64,000 nucleotides of DNA from Chimonanthus salicifolius (Eukaryota > Streptophyta > Magnoliopsida > Laurales > Calycanthaceae): NCBI GenBank assembly GCA_013350335.1, contig CM023539.1, positions 47,168,631-47,232,630 on the forward strand. Reading direction: 5' to 3'. The position numbers and the translations under genes are program-made. Of this stretch, positions 48,525 through 61,230 are shown piece after piece (within the stretch, counting starts at the first letter, position 1; every line of letters starts with the position of its first letter). Under the pieces are notes generated by a model. It was given only the letters and a program-made list of their open reading frames with translations, had not been told where the DNA came from and searched no databases.

Positions 48525-49759
48525 AAAAACTTTGATCCAGATTCTGTCTAAAAAATAGCGTTTGATAATGGGTAAAATTGTTGTTGAGAAATTGAAAAAT
48601 CAGAAGAAAAAGCCAACAATGAAGCTATTCTCAGAATGGGTTTTGTAAATTTTTTCAGGAAAATCATTACTGCATAAAAATTATATTCGGGTATGACTAC
48701 AAGAGCTCTTGAACCGTGGAGATCCAACATTTCGGTTTTTGCACAAAATCTCTAATTCCATTTAAAATAAATGAAATCTTGTATTGTCGAGGGAAAAAAT
48801 CTCTCTCTTTTTTTTTTTTTTCTTGATTCTCAGTAAGAAATAGATTTTTTTTTTATTATAAGAAGAAAGAGTTAATTTTTACATTCTCGACAAAGTGACT
48901 CTTATCTCACTTTTTAGTTTTTATGCTCTTTATTTTCCATAAGTAAAAAAATAAAAAGGCCTTCATAAAGTCTCTCCCAGACATGTTACTTAATAAATGT
49001 GCTGCCACAATTTTTTTTTTTTTTTTTTAACTCTATACAAATTGATAGGCTTTTTTAAACCAAATTTTATATTTAGATTTCAAAATGACAATAGAATCTT
49101 GTCAATGGGAATATTTTTAACTAAAATATTTTGCCTCCTTTTTAATCTAATCCTTCTCTTAGCTTTTCCAAAACACAAAACTAGAAATTTTCTAATATGC
49201 TAAAATCCTAAAACTATGAAGAGATGTATACAAAATTAAGAAAAACTAAAATCCATTGATATCATGAAAATTGGATGAAAAAGGGTAAAATTATTAAAGA
49301 CGATCAATATGTTAAAAGCTCTAGATGGAATGCGAAAATTAGACTCTTTAAATTTATCTTCTGTTAAATTTAATAGGGCCTCACTGGATCTACGAGCGAC
49401 TATTGCTGATGGGCAATGAACTCTAAATAGACAAAAAATTGCAATTTTGAAGAGAGTCTAGAACGATTGAAGAGGGGATTGGAACGATTTTGTAACCATT
49501 TTTGTTCCGGTTTCTGCACTGAAGTGGAACATTTCAGCTGTTTTGGTTGAAATAGAAGGAAATTCCTCAAAAGTATATTTTTTTTTCCCGTAATCTCTCT
49601 TATTTTATGAGATTGACATTTAAGGTCCATGTAAGTGTGAAAGTAAGATTGATTAAGGTAGGGGGATAGTACTATGGTGGAAATTGAGTACTTTTGAGAG
49701 GAGGGGTGGATGTACGGAACTTCTCAGGCCGCTGAAAATTTTATTTTGTTTGTGGAGAA
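48525..49759. other. Upstream flank of the TatB-like gene
   Basis: AT-rich with several T runs (48806-48822, 49010-49029). The promoter of the TatB-like gene should lie in the last few hundred bases. No clear TATA element was picked out. Confidence 0.4.
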
Positions 49760-52700
49760 ATGCTGGGGATATCTTATGGAGAGCTCTTCCTCCTCCTTGG
49801 AGCAACGGCTGCGCTAATTGGTAAGATTTGGGTCTGATTTCTGAGATTTTCTAATGCTACCTGTGTTTCTTCTCCTTTATTATGTGCTTGTGGTTATCAT
49901 CATTGAGTTGGATTCTTGTACTTAATGCATAATTCAGGGCCAAAGGATCTGCCGATTATTGCTAGAACAGCAGGACGGTTGGCCGGGAGAGCGATTGGGT
50001 ATGTGCAAATTGCCCGTGCACAGTTTGAAAATGTTATGCAGCATACACAAGTTCATCAGGTATCTATTCAATTCATTTTGAAGTTTTATATCATTAAAAG
50101 GAGAAAAAAAAGGGTAAAATATACCACCTTTTTTATGACCGAGGTGTCCACGCCTCTTAGAGCACCCGGACTAATCTCCGGGCATGTGCAAGCCTCCCGA
50201 CCCAGACACACCGATAACTCCACTGGATGTGGCCCTTTGGGGTGGTGTGGGAATCAAACTCAGGACTCCTACTTCTCGAGGCGGGCCCTGGCCATAACTC
50301 AAACTCCTTTGGGTTAATGTACCACTCTTTTTTGTTTCAACCATTTTTGTTGTCCCTTTTAAGGCATGTTTTGTGCAACGTTTTTGTGGAAGTAGAAAAT
50401 GATTTCTATATTGAACTTGTTTTAGATTGTTCCATTTGAACTTTTGCGTGGAACATGATTTTTGAGACTCGGTTGTTTTCCACAATATGTGTGGAAAATG
50501 AATTCTTAGGGGAGGGGTCTGAAAGCAATTTTCAGGAGTTGCGGATTTGAAAGTCTGTGACCCAACTCATCTAGTAGCCATGGCCTAACCTGAGCCATGA
50601 CCTAAGATCCAACTTGATCACGATCAGAGTCCAATTCGTGACCCCTGACCCAATCTATATCCCAATTCAAGACCCAACTAACCCAACCCTTGACTCATGG
50701 TCAACATAACCAGACCTATGATCTGATCCATGACTTAACTCGACACATGGCCCATGTTTCAACTTAACCAAACACAATATTTACGATATATCACTTGACC
50801 TATGACCCAACCCAATCCATATCGGATGTCTAAACACTACTCGCCTTTGAACCGACTTAATCAGATCTAGCTTATGAATTTTGAGATCAAGTTGAGGTGG
50901 GTTAGGCCAGAATCTGAACCATTTGCACTTTTTATTACATAATATTGCCAGTTTTTAAATAAGAGATGGGTTGAATTAATAATATAGTTTATAATATTGT
51001 TATTATTTTGATTATTATGATATATTATGATCCTTACCATTATCATCTGCAATCATGTAGGAATAAGTTATAACCTATGCCTCGCTCATCTAACAATAGA
51101 ATTTTTTTTTATTAATGAATCATTATAGAAACTCTTTTGTTGCACTAATCTATAGAAATTGATAATTGTGGAAAACAAAATCTATAGATTTAATTTTCTA
51201 TTGAAACAGTAATTATAGAGGAAATCAGTTTCCAGGGAAAATTGTCATGTTTCTTTTATGAGCAGCTTTGATTTTTCATAATTCCTCTGGTTAGATCTTT
51301 GGTCATCATCTAGTGGGTTCGTTTTTTTTAGTGGGCAACATTGTGAATGGACTTGCTTCAATTTTATAATCTTGGTGTGCTCATTGGATTTGTTTCCCAT
51401 TTAACATGGAGTGTTGGGTAAATCATTTGTTTTGAGGCCAGCCATTTAGATATTAAGATTGCCTTTGGTTGTTCCTTTCGAAATGGGCCATGTGCAACTA
51501 TGGATGACCAACTGCCAGATCCTGCGCCTTGTGGCTAGTTTGGAAGGAGAGAAACTACATGATGGTGGAGATCTTTGATTTTGCAAAGATGAGGTTAGTT
51601 ACTTGGTAAAGGCATCTAAAGTGTGTAAGGATTTTTCTTAGGATGATTTTGTTAGAGGGTGAGAGGCATGTTTGGGAGGGAGGGGTAAGTCCCAAAAGAA
51701 GAAACCATCACAAAAGTAGGATAGGCCTAAATGGAATTGGGGGTGTCCTTCACGATCACCTTGGGGGATGAAATTATTTTTCTCCAATCCATTAGAGGTT
51801 AAAGATTCAAATGAGGAGTTATGGAAGGGCCATGTGAATCGTAAACTAATTGTGGAGGGGGATTGTTAATGTCATAGGATGGGCTGTCACGCCCCAATCT
51901 ACGGCACGTGACTACAAGGCAATTTTTTAGTAGGATTACGCACCAGTGAGATGCTTTTCAAAGATTCCAAAGATGTGGCTCTCGGGTTCGAGCCCTGATA
52001 TATTCCGATAGTCCACTATCGGACTTCTGACCCTTAAGAACTCCTTCTTTTCTAAGTAAAGGGGTTAATTTTGCTGAAATTCGGGTCATTACATGGGCAA
52101 GAGGAAAGATGACAACTAAGAAGGCTGACTTGGGCAAATGGAGATCTCCTTTTTGATATGTGAGGTGCTCAACTAATGGGGCTGCAGATTTTCTGGCCAT
52201 AGTGGTGGTGGAGAGCTAAGTTCTTCCATTGGTTCTTTGTAATGATGATTATACTTCTACATTCTTTTGCAATTTCTCTTTAGTATGTTTCTCCTACATC
52301 GATGCATTTCTTGTAAAGGAAACACAGTTCCTATTTATAGAGCATCATATACTTCATTGTAGTTTTACCTCCCATATAGTCCATAATGGTTATACTTGCC
52401 ATCTGAAATTGCCTGCACGGAGATTTTTGCTGTCAGACTTCAGTAGAATTTTGGTTTGAGTCATTGATTTGACTGGTGTGAAAAAGTTGTTGTCCAAAAG
52501 TTAATAAGACCCATTTGATTGTGGCATCAAGTCTGAACTGAACAGTTCAGAGACCTATTTTGCTTGTTGCATCAATGGTGTGAATTGAACAATACAAAGA
52601 ATTTTTTAGCTGAGTCAACATTCAATGAACACATAGTAATCACATTATTAGGATTTACTAATCTTTACATTTTGATGCCATGGTTTGTGCATATGTTTGT

Positions 52701-53960
52701 CGTCGATTTCTTTTGTAAATTTCATTAACATAAATTTTCATTTGGCTTACATCATTTTTAATTTTTCAATATTGGGAATAGTCCTTACTATTTATTTACT
52801 ATTATTTTATGAACTGTTCTACAGGCCCACCTGGCTCTATAAGCTCTCTAAGCATGGATTAAGGATGCCCCAAAAAGTCAGTTTCAGCCTATAAAACATA
52901 TCAATCAGAAAAGAGTGTGATCTTTATTTAGGAAGTTGTTTTCTAGTGCAACTTCAGATCAATCAGAAAGAATAAAACATATTGGTCATATAAAAAAAAA
53001 AAACATATTAAATATTCTTTAAATTTTTATATCATATTTTGCTAAAAAACAGAGTTTATGCTCGTGGACCACTGGATATCATAATGTTTTCAGGAGTTAG
53101 AAATTTATGTCATATTCTCCCATCTTTTAGTTGTGCTAAGAACTTGTCAGATTTTGCTTCATATTATCACTAAAAAAAGGATTTTGCTTTGGATGCCTAC
53201 ACTTTGTTTTGTTATATGTGGATATCATACTAATTTTTTGGAGAGTTGGAGATAGAAATATGTAAGAAAATCTTCTGTCATCTAGGTACACAAAGATTTT
53301 GAAGACAATATGGCACAGTTCCGAGCAATCGGTCACTGAAGCTATTAGAAGCTTCTCAGTCATGAATCCTGGTCCCATGACAAGGAGGGTAATGAATGAT
53401 ATAGAGCATACACCCTCTGACAATGGTATGATCAATTTCATCATGTTTGGATTTTATATGGCTGATCTATCTCTTACTGAGATTGCGTTTACTAATCCTC
53501 AAAGTCTCCCTCCAGAATTTTGTGCCTATTTGTATTTGTGAAGTAACTAGGCCTTTCTTTACCATTAGGAAACAATGTCATTGAGAAACATGCTGGTGAG
53601 CAGAAGGCAAGAGACAACATCTCAAAGGTTTTACTCTACTCTTTCGTTATGTGTAACATATCTTTTGAATCTTGCCATCCTAACATTTGCTGTGTGAAAT
53701 AAAACTTTTAACTTTATTTTCAACTTGTGATACGATAGATCCTACTGTGGATGGTAAATGCCCTGAAAAGTTTCCCATCAGGTGTTCCTAATCACCGGAT
53801 TTTACCCTTTTTAACAATGGGCATAATTGTACATTTTCAAGCCACCAATTGGCTAGCAAGGATAATCTAATGTCGGAGATATTTAGTCTCCATGTCATGA
53901 TGGGCCCAATCATATAATATTTTTGTAGCTTAATTAATGGTTGTACTTTAATGATAATGG

Positions 53961-53996
<36 letters not shown>

Positions 53997-55572
53997 CAAA
54001 TTCAGTTTCATTTAGTTTTGGATGCATCCTTCTCCAGGATCCTGGTGCAACTACCTTAAGTCCTGCTAGTCTGCAGGGCCAAGCAATGACATATGCAAGA
54101 TTGGCTGAATCCCAAGCTCTGAAGACTGCCTCTCCAATGAACAGTGGAGCTGTAGAGAAGTTAAGTGATGATGCTTATCTTTTTACGGTCCTTCCTGTCT
54201 CTGCTGAGAACACTGGCATGCTTCCAAAATGTAGTGGTAAGCTTTCTGCCTAACCAATCTTCCAGTCTTTTTACAGTTCTGGTCTCTGCATTAGTATCAC
54301 TTGGGCTGATGCATAAAACATATGAATGAGTGCACCGGTGTTGTCTATGGATGAAGAAGAGATGCACATAAAATGCATTTTTTATTTTTGAAAAGTCACC
54401 ATAGAATGCATATTGTAAAGATATTTTGCTTATTCTTTTGTCATTTGGTAAATTCTGAAAGAAAAAAGAAAAAATTCGATTGGGAAGTTTGAGATCTACT
54501 ACCAGTTCAATAGGGCATAGAAAAGGTTTGTGACATACTTAAGTAGTGCTTTAGTTGAACTTCAATGAAAATTATAGGCACCCAATAGTGTATGAAGAAC
54601 GTAATGAGCATCTTCATGCAGGCTAGATAGCTCTTGCTACAGCTGAGATCGTAAGAAATAGCCATGATTTTAAATTCTGATATCTTCTTTTGTGGCTCAG
54701 TTTTTATATTTGTGAGTCCTAGTAGATCACTTCTTTGTCTAGGAAAGTCACCCATTTGAGGTGGCTATCTGAAGGGTTTTTTTTTTTTAAAAAAAAGAAG
54801 AAAAAGCCATTTTTATTCATGGAGTGTGAATGATTTGTGAAAGGCTTTGGGGTTGGAGAGCCTTCTTTGTGGGTCTTGTACTTGAGAAAGAAGGTTCTCA
54901 AAAACTTATATAACTTGTGAACTGCAGGAAGTGGATTTTGTCTTTCTTCATTGTTGGCACACTGTAATTCTCTCAATCTCATACAGTGGTGGAAAGACAT
55001 CATCTCTTTCACTTGTGGGCGTAGGCATCATCACCAAACGTCATTAAATTTGGTCTTGGCTTACTATATTTTTATTTTATTTTTGGGGATTGATTTTCAA
55101 TTTTGTTTTCCTATTCAAAATATTGGATTCTACTTTCTCCAGAACATGACCACTGGTTATGGCCTTATGGGAGGGCAACACAAATTTCTTTTCCTAAAAG
55201 AACTCAAGTCTCTCTCGGAAGATTTTCTGTATGCAGCCATAGAAACTCACTTGCATGTATATGTTTTTCTCCCCATGTCTTGAAACATACATGTTTTTGT
55301 ATGTTGTTTTTTGTCCCGTACAACGTATATGATGTTAATTATTGTGCATGCATTTTTTGGGCATGTCATGAATTTCACTTCTACCATGTAATCACGTTAT
55401 GCAGACTTGCATGCTTGCATCTTTCATACATTATTAAAGAAATTTACTGTTGGTTGTAACAGATGATATCAAAGGATCAGACATAGTGTTGGAAGCAATA
55501 GTGGAAGCAGAGGTCGCACATAAGGCTAAACAGTTTTTTGCACAGCCTGAAAACCAAATACAATGTGAATGA
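49760..55572 (+). CDS. TATB: Mitochondrial TatB-like Tat translocase subunit, exon 3 frameshifted
   Basis: Exons 49760-49820, 49938-50059, 53286-53425, 53569-53627, 54038-54236 and 55463-55572. All junctions are GT-AG and phases agree, except that exon 3 is one base too long. Seen: a short N-terminal membrane helix GELFLLLGATAALIGPKDLP, with the Gly-Pro hinge of TatA/TatB, then the amphipathic RTAGRLAGRAIGYVQIARAQF. Later: MNPGPMTRR, GQAMTYARLAES, VLPVSAENTG and EAEVAHKAKQFFAQPENQ. In exon 3 the frame reads VHKDFEDNMAQFRAIGH and hits TGA at 53337. Ignoring that T restores the family sequence and a 229-residue product. Family knowledge: plant mitochondria have a Tat pathway with organelle-encoded TatC that handles the Rieske protein. 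Either the gene is newly broken or the base is an assembly error. Confidence 0.88.
50127..50325 (-). mobile_element. tRNA-derived SINE in TatB-like intron 2
   Basis: The minus strand has a head with GAGTTTGATTCCC (box B-like). A GC-rich body follows (CCCGGAGATTAGTCCGGGTG), ending GACACCTCGGTCATAAAAAA. This tail is characteristic of plant SINEs of this class. Confidence 0.7.
50510..50900. repeat. Degenerate ACCCAAC/GACCCA-rich repeat
   Basis: Many dispersed GACCCAACT, CATGACCCA and ACCTGAGCC motifs, the mirror of the GGGTCGG-type elements elsewhere in the window. Boundaries not resolved. Confidence 0.4.
51480..52290 (+). mobile_element. LINE remnant (RNase H end) split by a small element
   Basis: Degenerate plus-strand pieces resemble the RNase H end of plant LINEs: a VEGD-like stretch around 51853-51870, and then, after the 209-bp insertion, CSTNGAADFLAIVVVES. 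The latter corresponds to the AxxxADxLAK end of RNase H. TatB-like intron 2. Confidence 0.55.
51885..52093. mobile_element. 209-bp TG...CA element with 5-bp target duplication
   Basis: It begins TGTCACGCCCC, ends GGGTCATTACA, and is flanked by TGGGC on both sides (51880-51884 and 52094-52098). Read on the minus strand, its ends (TGTAATGACCC...GGGGCGTGACA) echo those of the 3.1-kb solo LTR. It contains GGGTTCGAGCCCT, a near-perfect tRNA box B. It could be an internally deleted solo LTR or a very small LTR element. Confidence 0.7.
53965..53992. repeat. (TA)n microsatellite
   Basis: About 14 TA units, 45 bp before the acceptor of TatB-like exon 5. Confidence 0.9.
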
Positions 55573-56189
55573 AAGGTGACATTTTGCTGTTACTTATTGT
55601 GTGTGTATGAACACAAACATGTAACAAACTTTTCCCATGAGAACTACAATGCATGGGACCTCCATGAAAGCAAGCTTGTGGTGCCCACTTGGGGCCTCCT
55701 TTCTTCCATTTGCCACCTCAGACCCACTTCCAGTGATGTATTGCCACCCTGCCAGTTTTGATCCTGTTCTCATTGCATCAGCAATTGGATTAGACCCATA
55801 TTTTGCATACTCTTTCAATTTCATGTTTGGGGCTTACAAAAATCAAACCTAGAGTGATTTAGGCAAGCATACCCCTAATCCATGCATCCATGCATAGACC
55901 TTTCCAATTTGACCTCTCAATGGTCATGAGTGGGCCCCACAGCTCATATGAAAAGTTGTGTGAATACTGTCCTGTATCAGTAATTTCTTACTTACTATTC
56001 TTTCTAGGTTATAAACTTTACTTCTTATTTGTCTTGAAAAAAATCTAAAAAGGAATATATGGGACACAGAAATGAGAAACAGGGATACAACAACTGAATT
56101 TCTAAGATCTAGGTTGAAGGTATGAAAATGTGCGATGGACATGTGTTTATGATTTTTAGTTGGACAATTGACATTGTACCTATCCTATA

Positions 56190-56345
56190 GTAGTAGTAGT
56201 AGTTTTTTTTTTTTTTTTAAAAAAAAACTTTCTATTAAATGTAGTAATCTTTTGAGCATGCTAAATAGTTCGAACCCAAGGCCTCTAGTTTGATCTTAGA
56301 AGCTCAGGTTAATTGAGCTACCTAGGTGTGGGTTAATGCTGCAAC
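56190..56345 (-). mobile_element. tRNA-derived SINE
   Basis: The minus strand starts near ACCTAGGTAGCTCAATTAAC and has a near-perfect box B, TTGGGTTCGAACTAT. It ends in an A run and CTA triplets (plus strand TAGTAGTAGTAG and T16). It is short, so probably internally deleted. Confidence 0.6.
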
Positions 56346-57608
56346 CACGATTAAGATTCTTGTCTATGAAATCCAGAACTCTATATCAAATCTAGAATTT
56401 CATACACCTGTGGTTCAAGGTCCTTGTCATCACTGAATGTAGATCTACATAAATTATATCATTTAGGTATGTATACATATAGGGTAGCATTCAGCTGAAT
56501 ACACCATAAAGTGCTATGATAGTGAAAGCTCCATATGGAGGCCACTTGTGATCATGGGATTAGGTGCGTTTTGAAAGATTTATGTGTGTATAGTGCTTGT
56601 AAAAATAAGTTTAATGAGAAGACTCTACTATGGTTTTATGGACCCTGAAAATCAACCGATAGAGAATTTTATCAGGTTCAATCTCATGGCTAGAGTCATT
56701 CAATGAAGTTGATTTTTCACAAGCATTAGATACACAGATTTTTCAAACTCACCCAACCCCATATCATAGATGGGCTGTTCATGGTGCTCTCGTTGTGGGA
56801 TATGTAACTCCATGTCTACTTTTGTTGATTGAATTTCAAAAGGAGCCCTTTAATTGGCTCTCTATCCCGACAAATGCCTAAAAAACCTGGAAACTTTGGT
56901 TCTTATGAGACCTTTATCAAACTTTGGTGTGTGCGACACTGAGGCTAATAGTGCAGGTGATGGATCCATTCCGCCCTCAACCCATCTACTCCTGTGAATT
57001 GCACTTGTACCCTAATTTGAAAAAAATTGACTTTTACAACTTGTTGATCTAACTTATTAAATTTCCAACGTTAGATAAAGTTTAAATGTGAGGGCTTTAA
57101 AAAATATGGCTTCATTTATTTGATTAAGATGAAATTTTATAAGAACTATACACAAACCAAGACTCGTCAAACCCACCCATCCGTGTGGGCTTAGGTGGGA
57201 CCTATTGGGATGTTTGCATGGGAATCCATGGGAACGATTCATATGGGATTGGTATTATACATATACCTTATTTAGACACCCCAAGTGGAGCCCTCCGGGG
57301 CCTACATGGATGCGTTGGCTGGAACGATCTTTGCTTAAATAGAGTATATATAAAAAATTACCTTGATCAAATAAGTAAAGCTATGTTTTTAAGGTTCCTA
57401 AAGATTCAATTTCTTTCAACGATGGAAATTCATTTGGTTAGACAAATGGTCCATCTACTTAGCTTGGGGTCAAATTGCTAAGGATTGAATTCACAAGAGC
57501 ACCAGTTCTTAGGAAAATTTTCATATATTTAGTTACAAAATTATTATTAAAATCCTTACAACTTCAGATATAGCAAACCTAATCAACAAGACTTGGTTAA
57601 AGCATATA

Positions 57609-57822
57609 CTCCCTCCGTCTCAATTTAGTTGTCTCATTTGAAATATTTGTATTTTTTAAGGAACTGTCTACTATAAGGCTAGCACTTCATGTGATCTTAT
57701 CCATTTTTAAGGAACATTTGTATTTTTTTCAAGACACTTTATGTTATTCCAATATAAATGGAACAACTATTTTGGGACAATTTCAAAATTCATATAAGAC
57801 AACTAAATTGGGAGAGAGGGAG
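57609..57822. mobile_element. Stowaway MITE
   Basis: The left end CTCCCTCCGTCTC, preceded by TA, pairs with the right end GGGAGAGAGGGAG. The interior shares TTAGTTGTCTCATTT and TCATATAAGACAACTAAATT with the other copies. The right TA has decayed. Confidence 0.75.
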
Positions 57823-58672
57823 TTGCATATTGTATACCATCTCTAACCTTAGTGCTAGTAATATACCTAGGACAAGTGATATGATTAGGCCCTCTTTTGA
57901 CCCTATATGCCTCGCAGACCATATGTTAGAATCTTTTTTTTTTTCCTTTTAGGGCATACTATTCATCCATATTTTAGTGAAAACAACCAGTAAAAACAGT
58001 TTTAGTGAAAAAGTGAGAAATGGCTGAAAATTCTCAGTTCTCTCCATGATTCAATTTCCACAACCTGATTCAATTTCAGTCAGAATTTAGACCCAAGCTA
58101 AATCAGTTCTCAGGTCCAAGCAAAATCAGTTCTGTTTAGGTCATTGGGTTGATTTGACCTTTAGACAGTCCTATGTGTACTAGATCTGAGTTCATAACTT
58201 GGCACGCCCTAACTTGGTGGGTAATGGGTTTGAATCTCAACTTCTAGAAAGCCTTAACCATATGATTAGAGGACTTTTGAGGAAAGAAAATGGTCTAGAG
58301 AAAATTCAGCAGAAGTTCTACTGAGGCATTGGCTATTTATCGTTACAAAAATCCCTGAGACCTGTGTATTTTTTAGCTCTTGTGTATGGTACCACACCAT
58401 GAGATTAATTTAGTTATTGACATAGTTTTTGCCTTGATTTACAGCTGCAATGGAGAACAATAGGATTAAGTCCCATCAGTTTCTGCAAATGTTTTCTTCT
58501 TGTTTCATCAATTATCCAGTATAAAATGGTGTCATGATTTTTGTCTGTGACAGCTTCTCGCTACATTTTCTCTCTCTCTTCTGTCTGTGTCTCTGTGAAC
58601 CCGTGGGTTGTAAGTGCATTGAGATCGTTCCACTGAATGAAATGGCCCTTTATAATTTGTAGTGGCGACAAT

Positions 58673-58922
58673 CTATTTGGTGGTCTAATTTCAGTTTTGT
58701 TGAGTTCTCAAAACAGTTAAATCCATGCCTCTAAAGTCACTTTCTTGTACAGGGAAGCTGATCTAAGGAGAGGAAAGAAGCTTGATCATCAACCCTTCTA
58801 TTTGGTGGTCTAATTTCAGTTTTGTTGAGTTCTCAAAAGAGTTAAATTCATGCCTCTAAAGCCACTTTCTTGTACAGGGAAGCTGATCTAAGGAGAGGAA
58901 CGAAGCTCCGTCATCAAACTAC
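58673..58922. repeat. 125-bp tandem duplication
   Basis: Two nearly identical 125-bp copies starting CTATTTGGTGGTCTAATTTC at 58673 and 58798. Each contains TTTCTTGTACAG, a splice-acceptor-like site, followed by GGAAGCTGATCTAAGGAGAG. Confidence 0.9.
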
Positions 58923-61039
58923 TCCCTCCCCCTCTTTCCTCTCTCTCCCCCCTTTCTCGGTGGAATGTGACAAATATGGCGGTATTTTCATTTTTACTGC
59001 TATAGTATTGGAAAAATACTATTTTCCATTAATATCGAGATTTTTCAACTCCCGTTATTATAGCCACAATCCGTTATTATCACGATAATATTGTGAAAAT
59101 CCGATGATATTGCGATATTAACGATACTTTTCATTTTTAATTTATAACCATTGGTAATTTGGTTTAATTTTTTTAATAACTTTGATAATAGTATTTTGAA
59201 ATGAACTTATGTAGCATTGGATGGCAATTTAATATTCAAGAAATATGAGATAGTGAATTATATGTTTTTTGTTAGATAATTATCAAAGTAATTTATTTTT
59301 TATAGTATATTTGTACTTAATCATAAATTTATTAATGGTTATTTTTATTGTTATTTTAAATATTATATTTTTTGACATTTCTTTTAAATATTCCTGTAAT
59401 AACTTTAAAATTTAAAGATATTATGATATTATTGATAGCTAATAATATTTTGAGAATGATATTTGTGACATTGTATTCAAGTCTCAATTTTGATTTCTAT
59501 CTTCGGTCACTAACTCACCTTTAAATCCTACCACCATCTAATCCAATCCCAATCCATCACCCAAGCCTGATTTAACTCAACTCTGTTCCATTTTTCTCTG
59601 TAGAGTTAGTCAGTGTGTATGGGTAGAGAGGTTTGTACATGCTTTGAAGATTAATTGGCAAATTGCTTTGAATTTGATTCAATATTTTTTTTTTTTTTTT
59701 TTAGATATGGGTTCTCAGCCTTGGTTCTGAATTTTTATTTTTCTAATTGAAAATTAGAGTTCCACCAATGTGGCAAACTCTGTTGGTTGGTGAAGGATAG
59801 CCTTGGTAGAGCCCATCAGTTTGTTTGAGGGCTCACTCCCATTTGAGTTAGAGAGGAGAGTGTTTTTACTGATTCACCAAAATACAGTATCATTCAATTT
59901 TGCTAGTCATGACCATAAAATTGTTTATCATAACGTATCAGCAATGGCCTGTTTATACTCGTCCTCCACTATCCATGATGAGGCTTATATGAAATGAATA
60001 TGCCATTGCCTGTCATTTCGGTTAACTATTAACAAATTAAATCCTCATCTACCAATCTGACCTGTTAGCATCCTTTTATCCAGATACAACTTCCTGAGAA
60101 AAGATTGAAATTGAAGAAAGAAAAGAGGAAAAATCCCACCGGTCTATTATGTATCGAAATGATCTTAGGCTGTTATTTTAATAAGAAGGGATGACAGTAA
60201 ATAGTGGCATTCGAGGTACATAAGGTTTACCTATTAAAATTTAAATCGTTCATTAATTTCTAAACACATGTTTATATATATGTATCTTTTTAAACTTTGT
60301 GGAACTATTGGATCTATTGTCGGATGAATTAAATGAAAAATACTTGATGGGAACATATATAAAGTTTATCTAACTATCTATGGTATTGAAAATTTGAAAC
60401 TTTCAATATGGAGTGAGAATACTCATAATATTAAAAAACTTATATAAAAATAATATAAAGTTTATCACCCTCTCATGTAATCTATCTAACATGGGTTTAA
60501 TGGTTTTACGAAATTTGAAAAAACAAACATATAAATATGTATTTAGAAATTAATGAACAACTTAAATTTTTAATAAGTGGACTTCATAATCTTTAAATTC
60601 TTCCATCTGTTGTCATTTTTACCATAAAGATAATGATATAGGATCATTCCCCTGTATTGAAAATGTGAAAAAATCTAGTGAAAGTTTAGATGTATGGCAT
60701 TTATACCTTTGGATGCACTTAGAAAATTATCAGTGTGAAATGGCAAATGTTGGCTGGGAGGTTCGCCTGAGAGGCCTGAGAGCCTCTCCTTTTTAAATGG
60801 ATAGGCTATTATTATTTTTTAAGTGAGTCACACATGTTAAGTTGGAAAGTGTATAGCCAAGCAAGAGATGTAGTGAAGGCTACTATGAGTTCTAGCCAGG
60901 CATGGTTTTAATTCTGCTAATGGATTTACTTAAATAGTTTATAAATATATACATTATTATACATGGAGTTGTGTTGTTAGTACTTAGTACAAGATGAAGT
61001 GTTTAAAATTATATTCACTTAAAAGTTTATCAAGCAAAT
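58923..61039. other. AT-rich intergenic DNA
   Basis: Around 58980-59130 there are repeated ATATCGNNATAT-like motifs (GATATTGCGATATTAACGAT), possibly a worn MITE. The 64-residue frame at 59803-59997 is not assignable. Confidence 0.45.
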
Positions 61040-61230
61040 TTCAAAGGGTAGGCCGGATGATCAAGAAATTCATCTTATGAAGTAGAGTCTTAAGTTCAAT
61101 TCACGCTTAAATCTTGAAGTCACTCCTCGAAGAAGAATCTAACATGTGTGTGTTGGGAGATGTACACATATCCTAAATGATTAGTGAGGTGAGACACCTG
61201 GACACCTTTAATTATAAAAAAATAAATTAT
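61040..61230 (+). mobile_element. tRNA-derived SINE
   Basis: Head with TAAGTTCAATTCACG (box B-like). The family 3' core CCTAAATGATTAGTGAGGTG and CACCTGGACACC follow, then an A-rich tail at 61217-61226. Confidence 0.65.

Larger units (their letters stand above)
55573..58672 (+). other. 3' region of the TatB-like gene, possible spliced 3' UTR
   Basis: Four bases after the stop lies GAAAG|GTGACA, a fair donor. At 58442 a good acceptor (TGATTTACAG) precedes CTGCAATGGAGAAC. A 3' UTR intron of about 2.9 kb is therefore possible but unproved. Between them I see no gene, only the SINE at 56190-56345 and the MITE at 57609-57822. Confidence 0.35.

Noticed and set aside
56265..56345. Possible tRNA gene around GGGTTCGAACTAT
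   Set aside because: No acceptor stem or anticodon arm could be folded by eye; a SINE head explains the box B.
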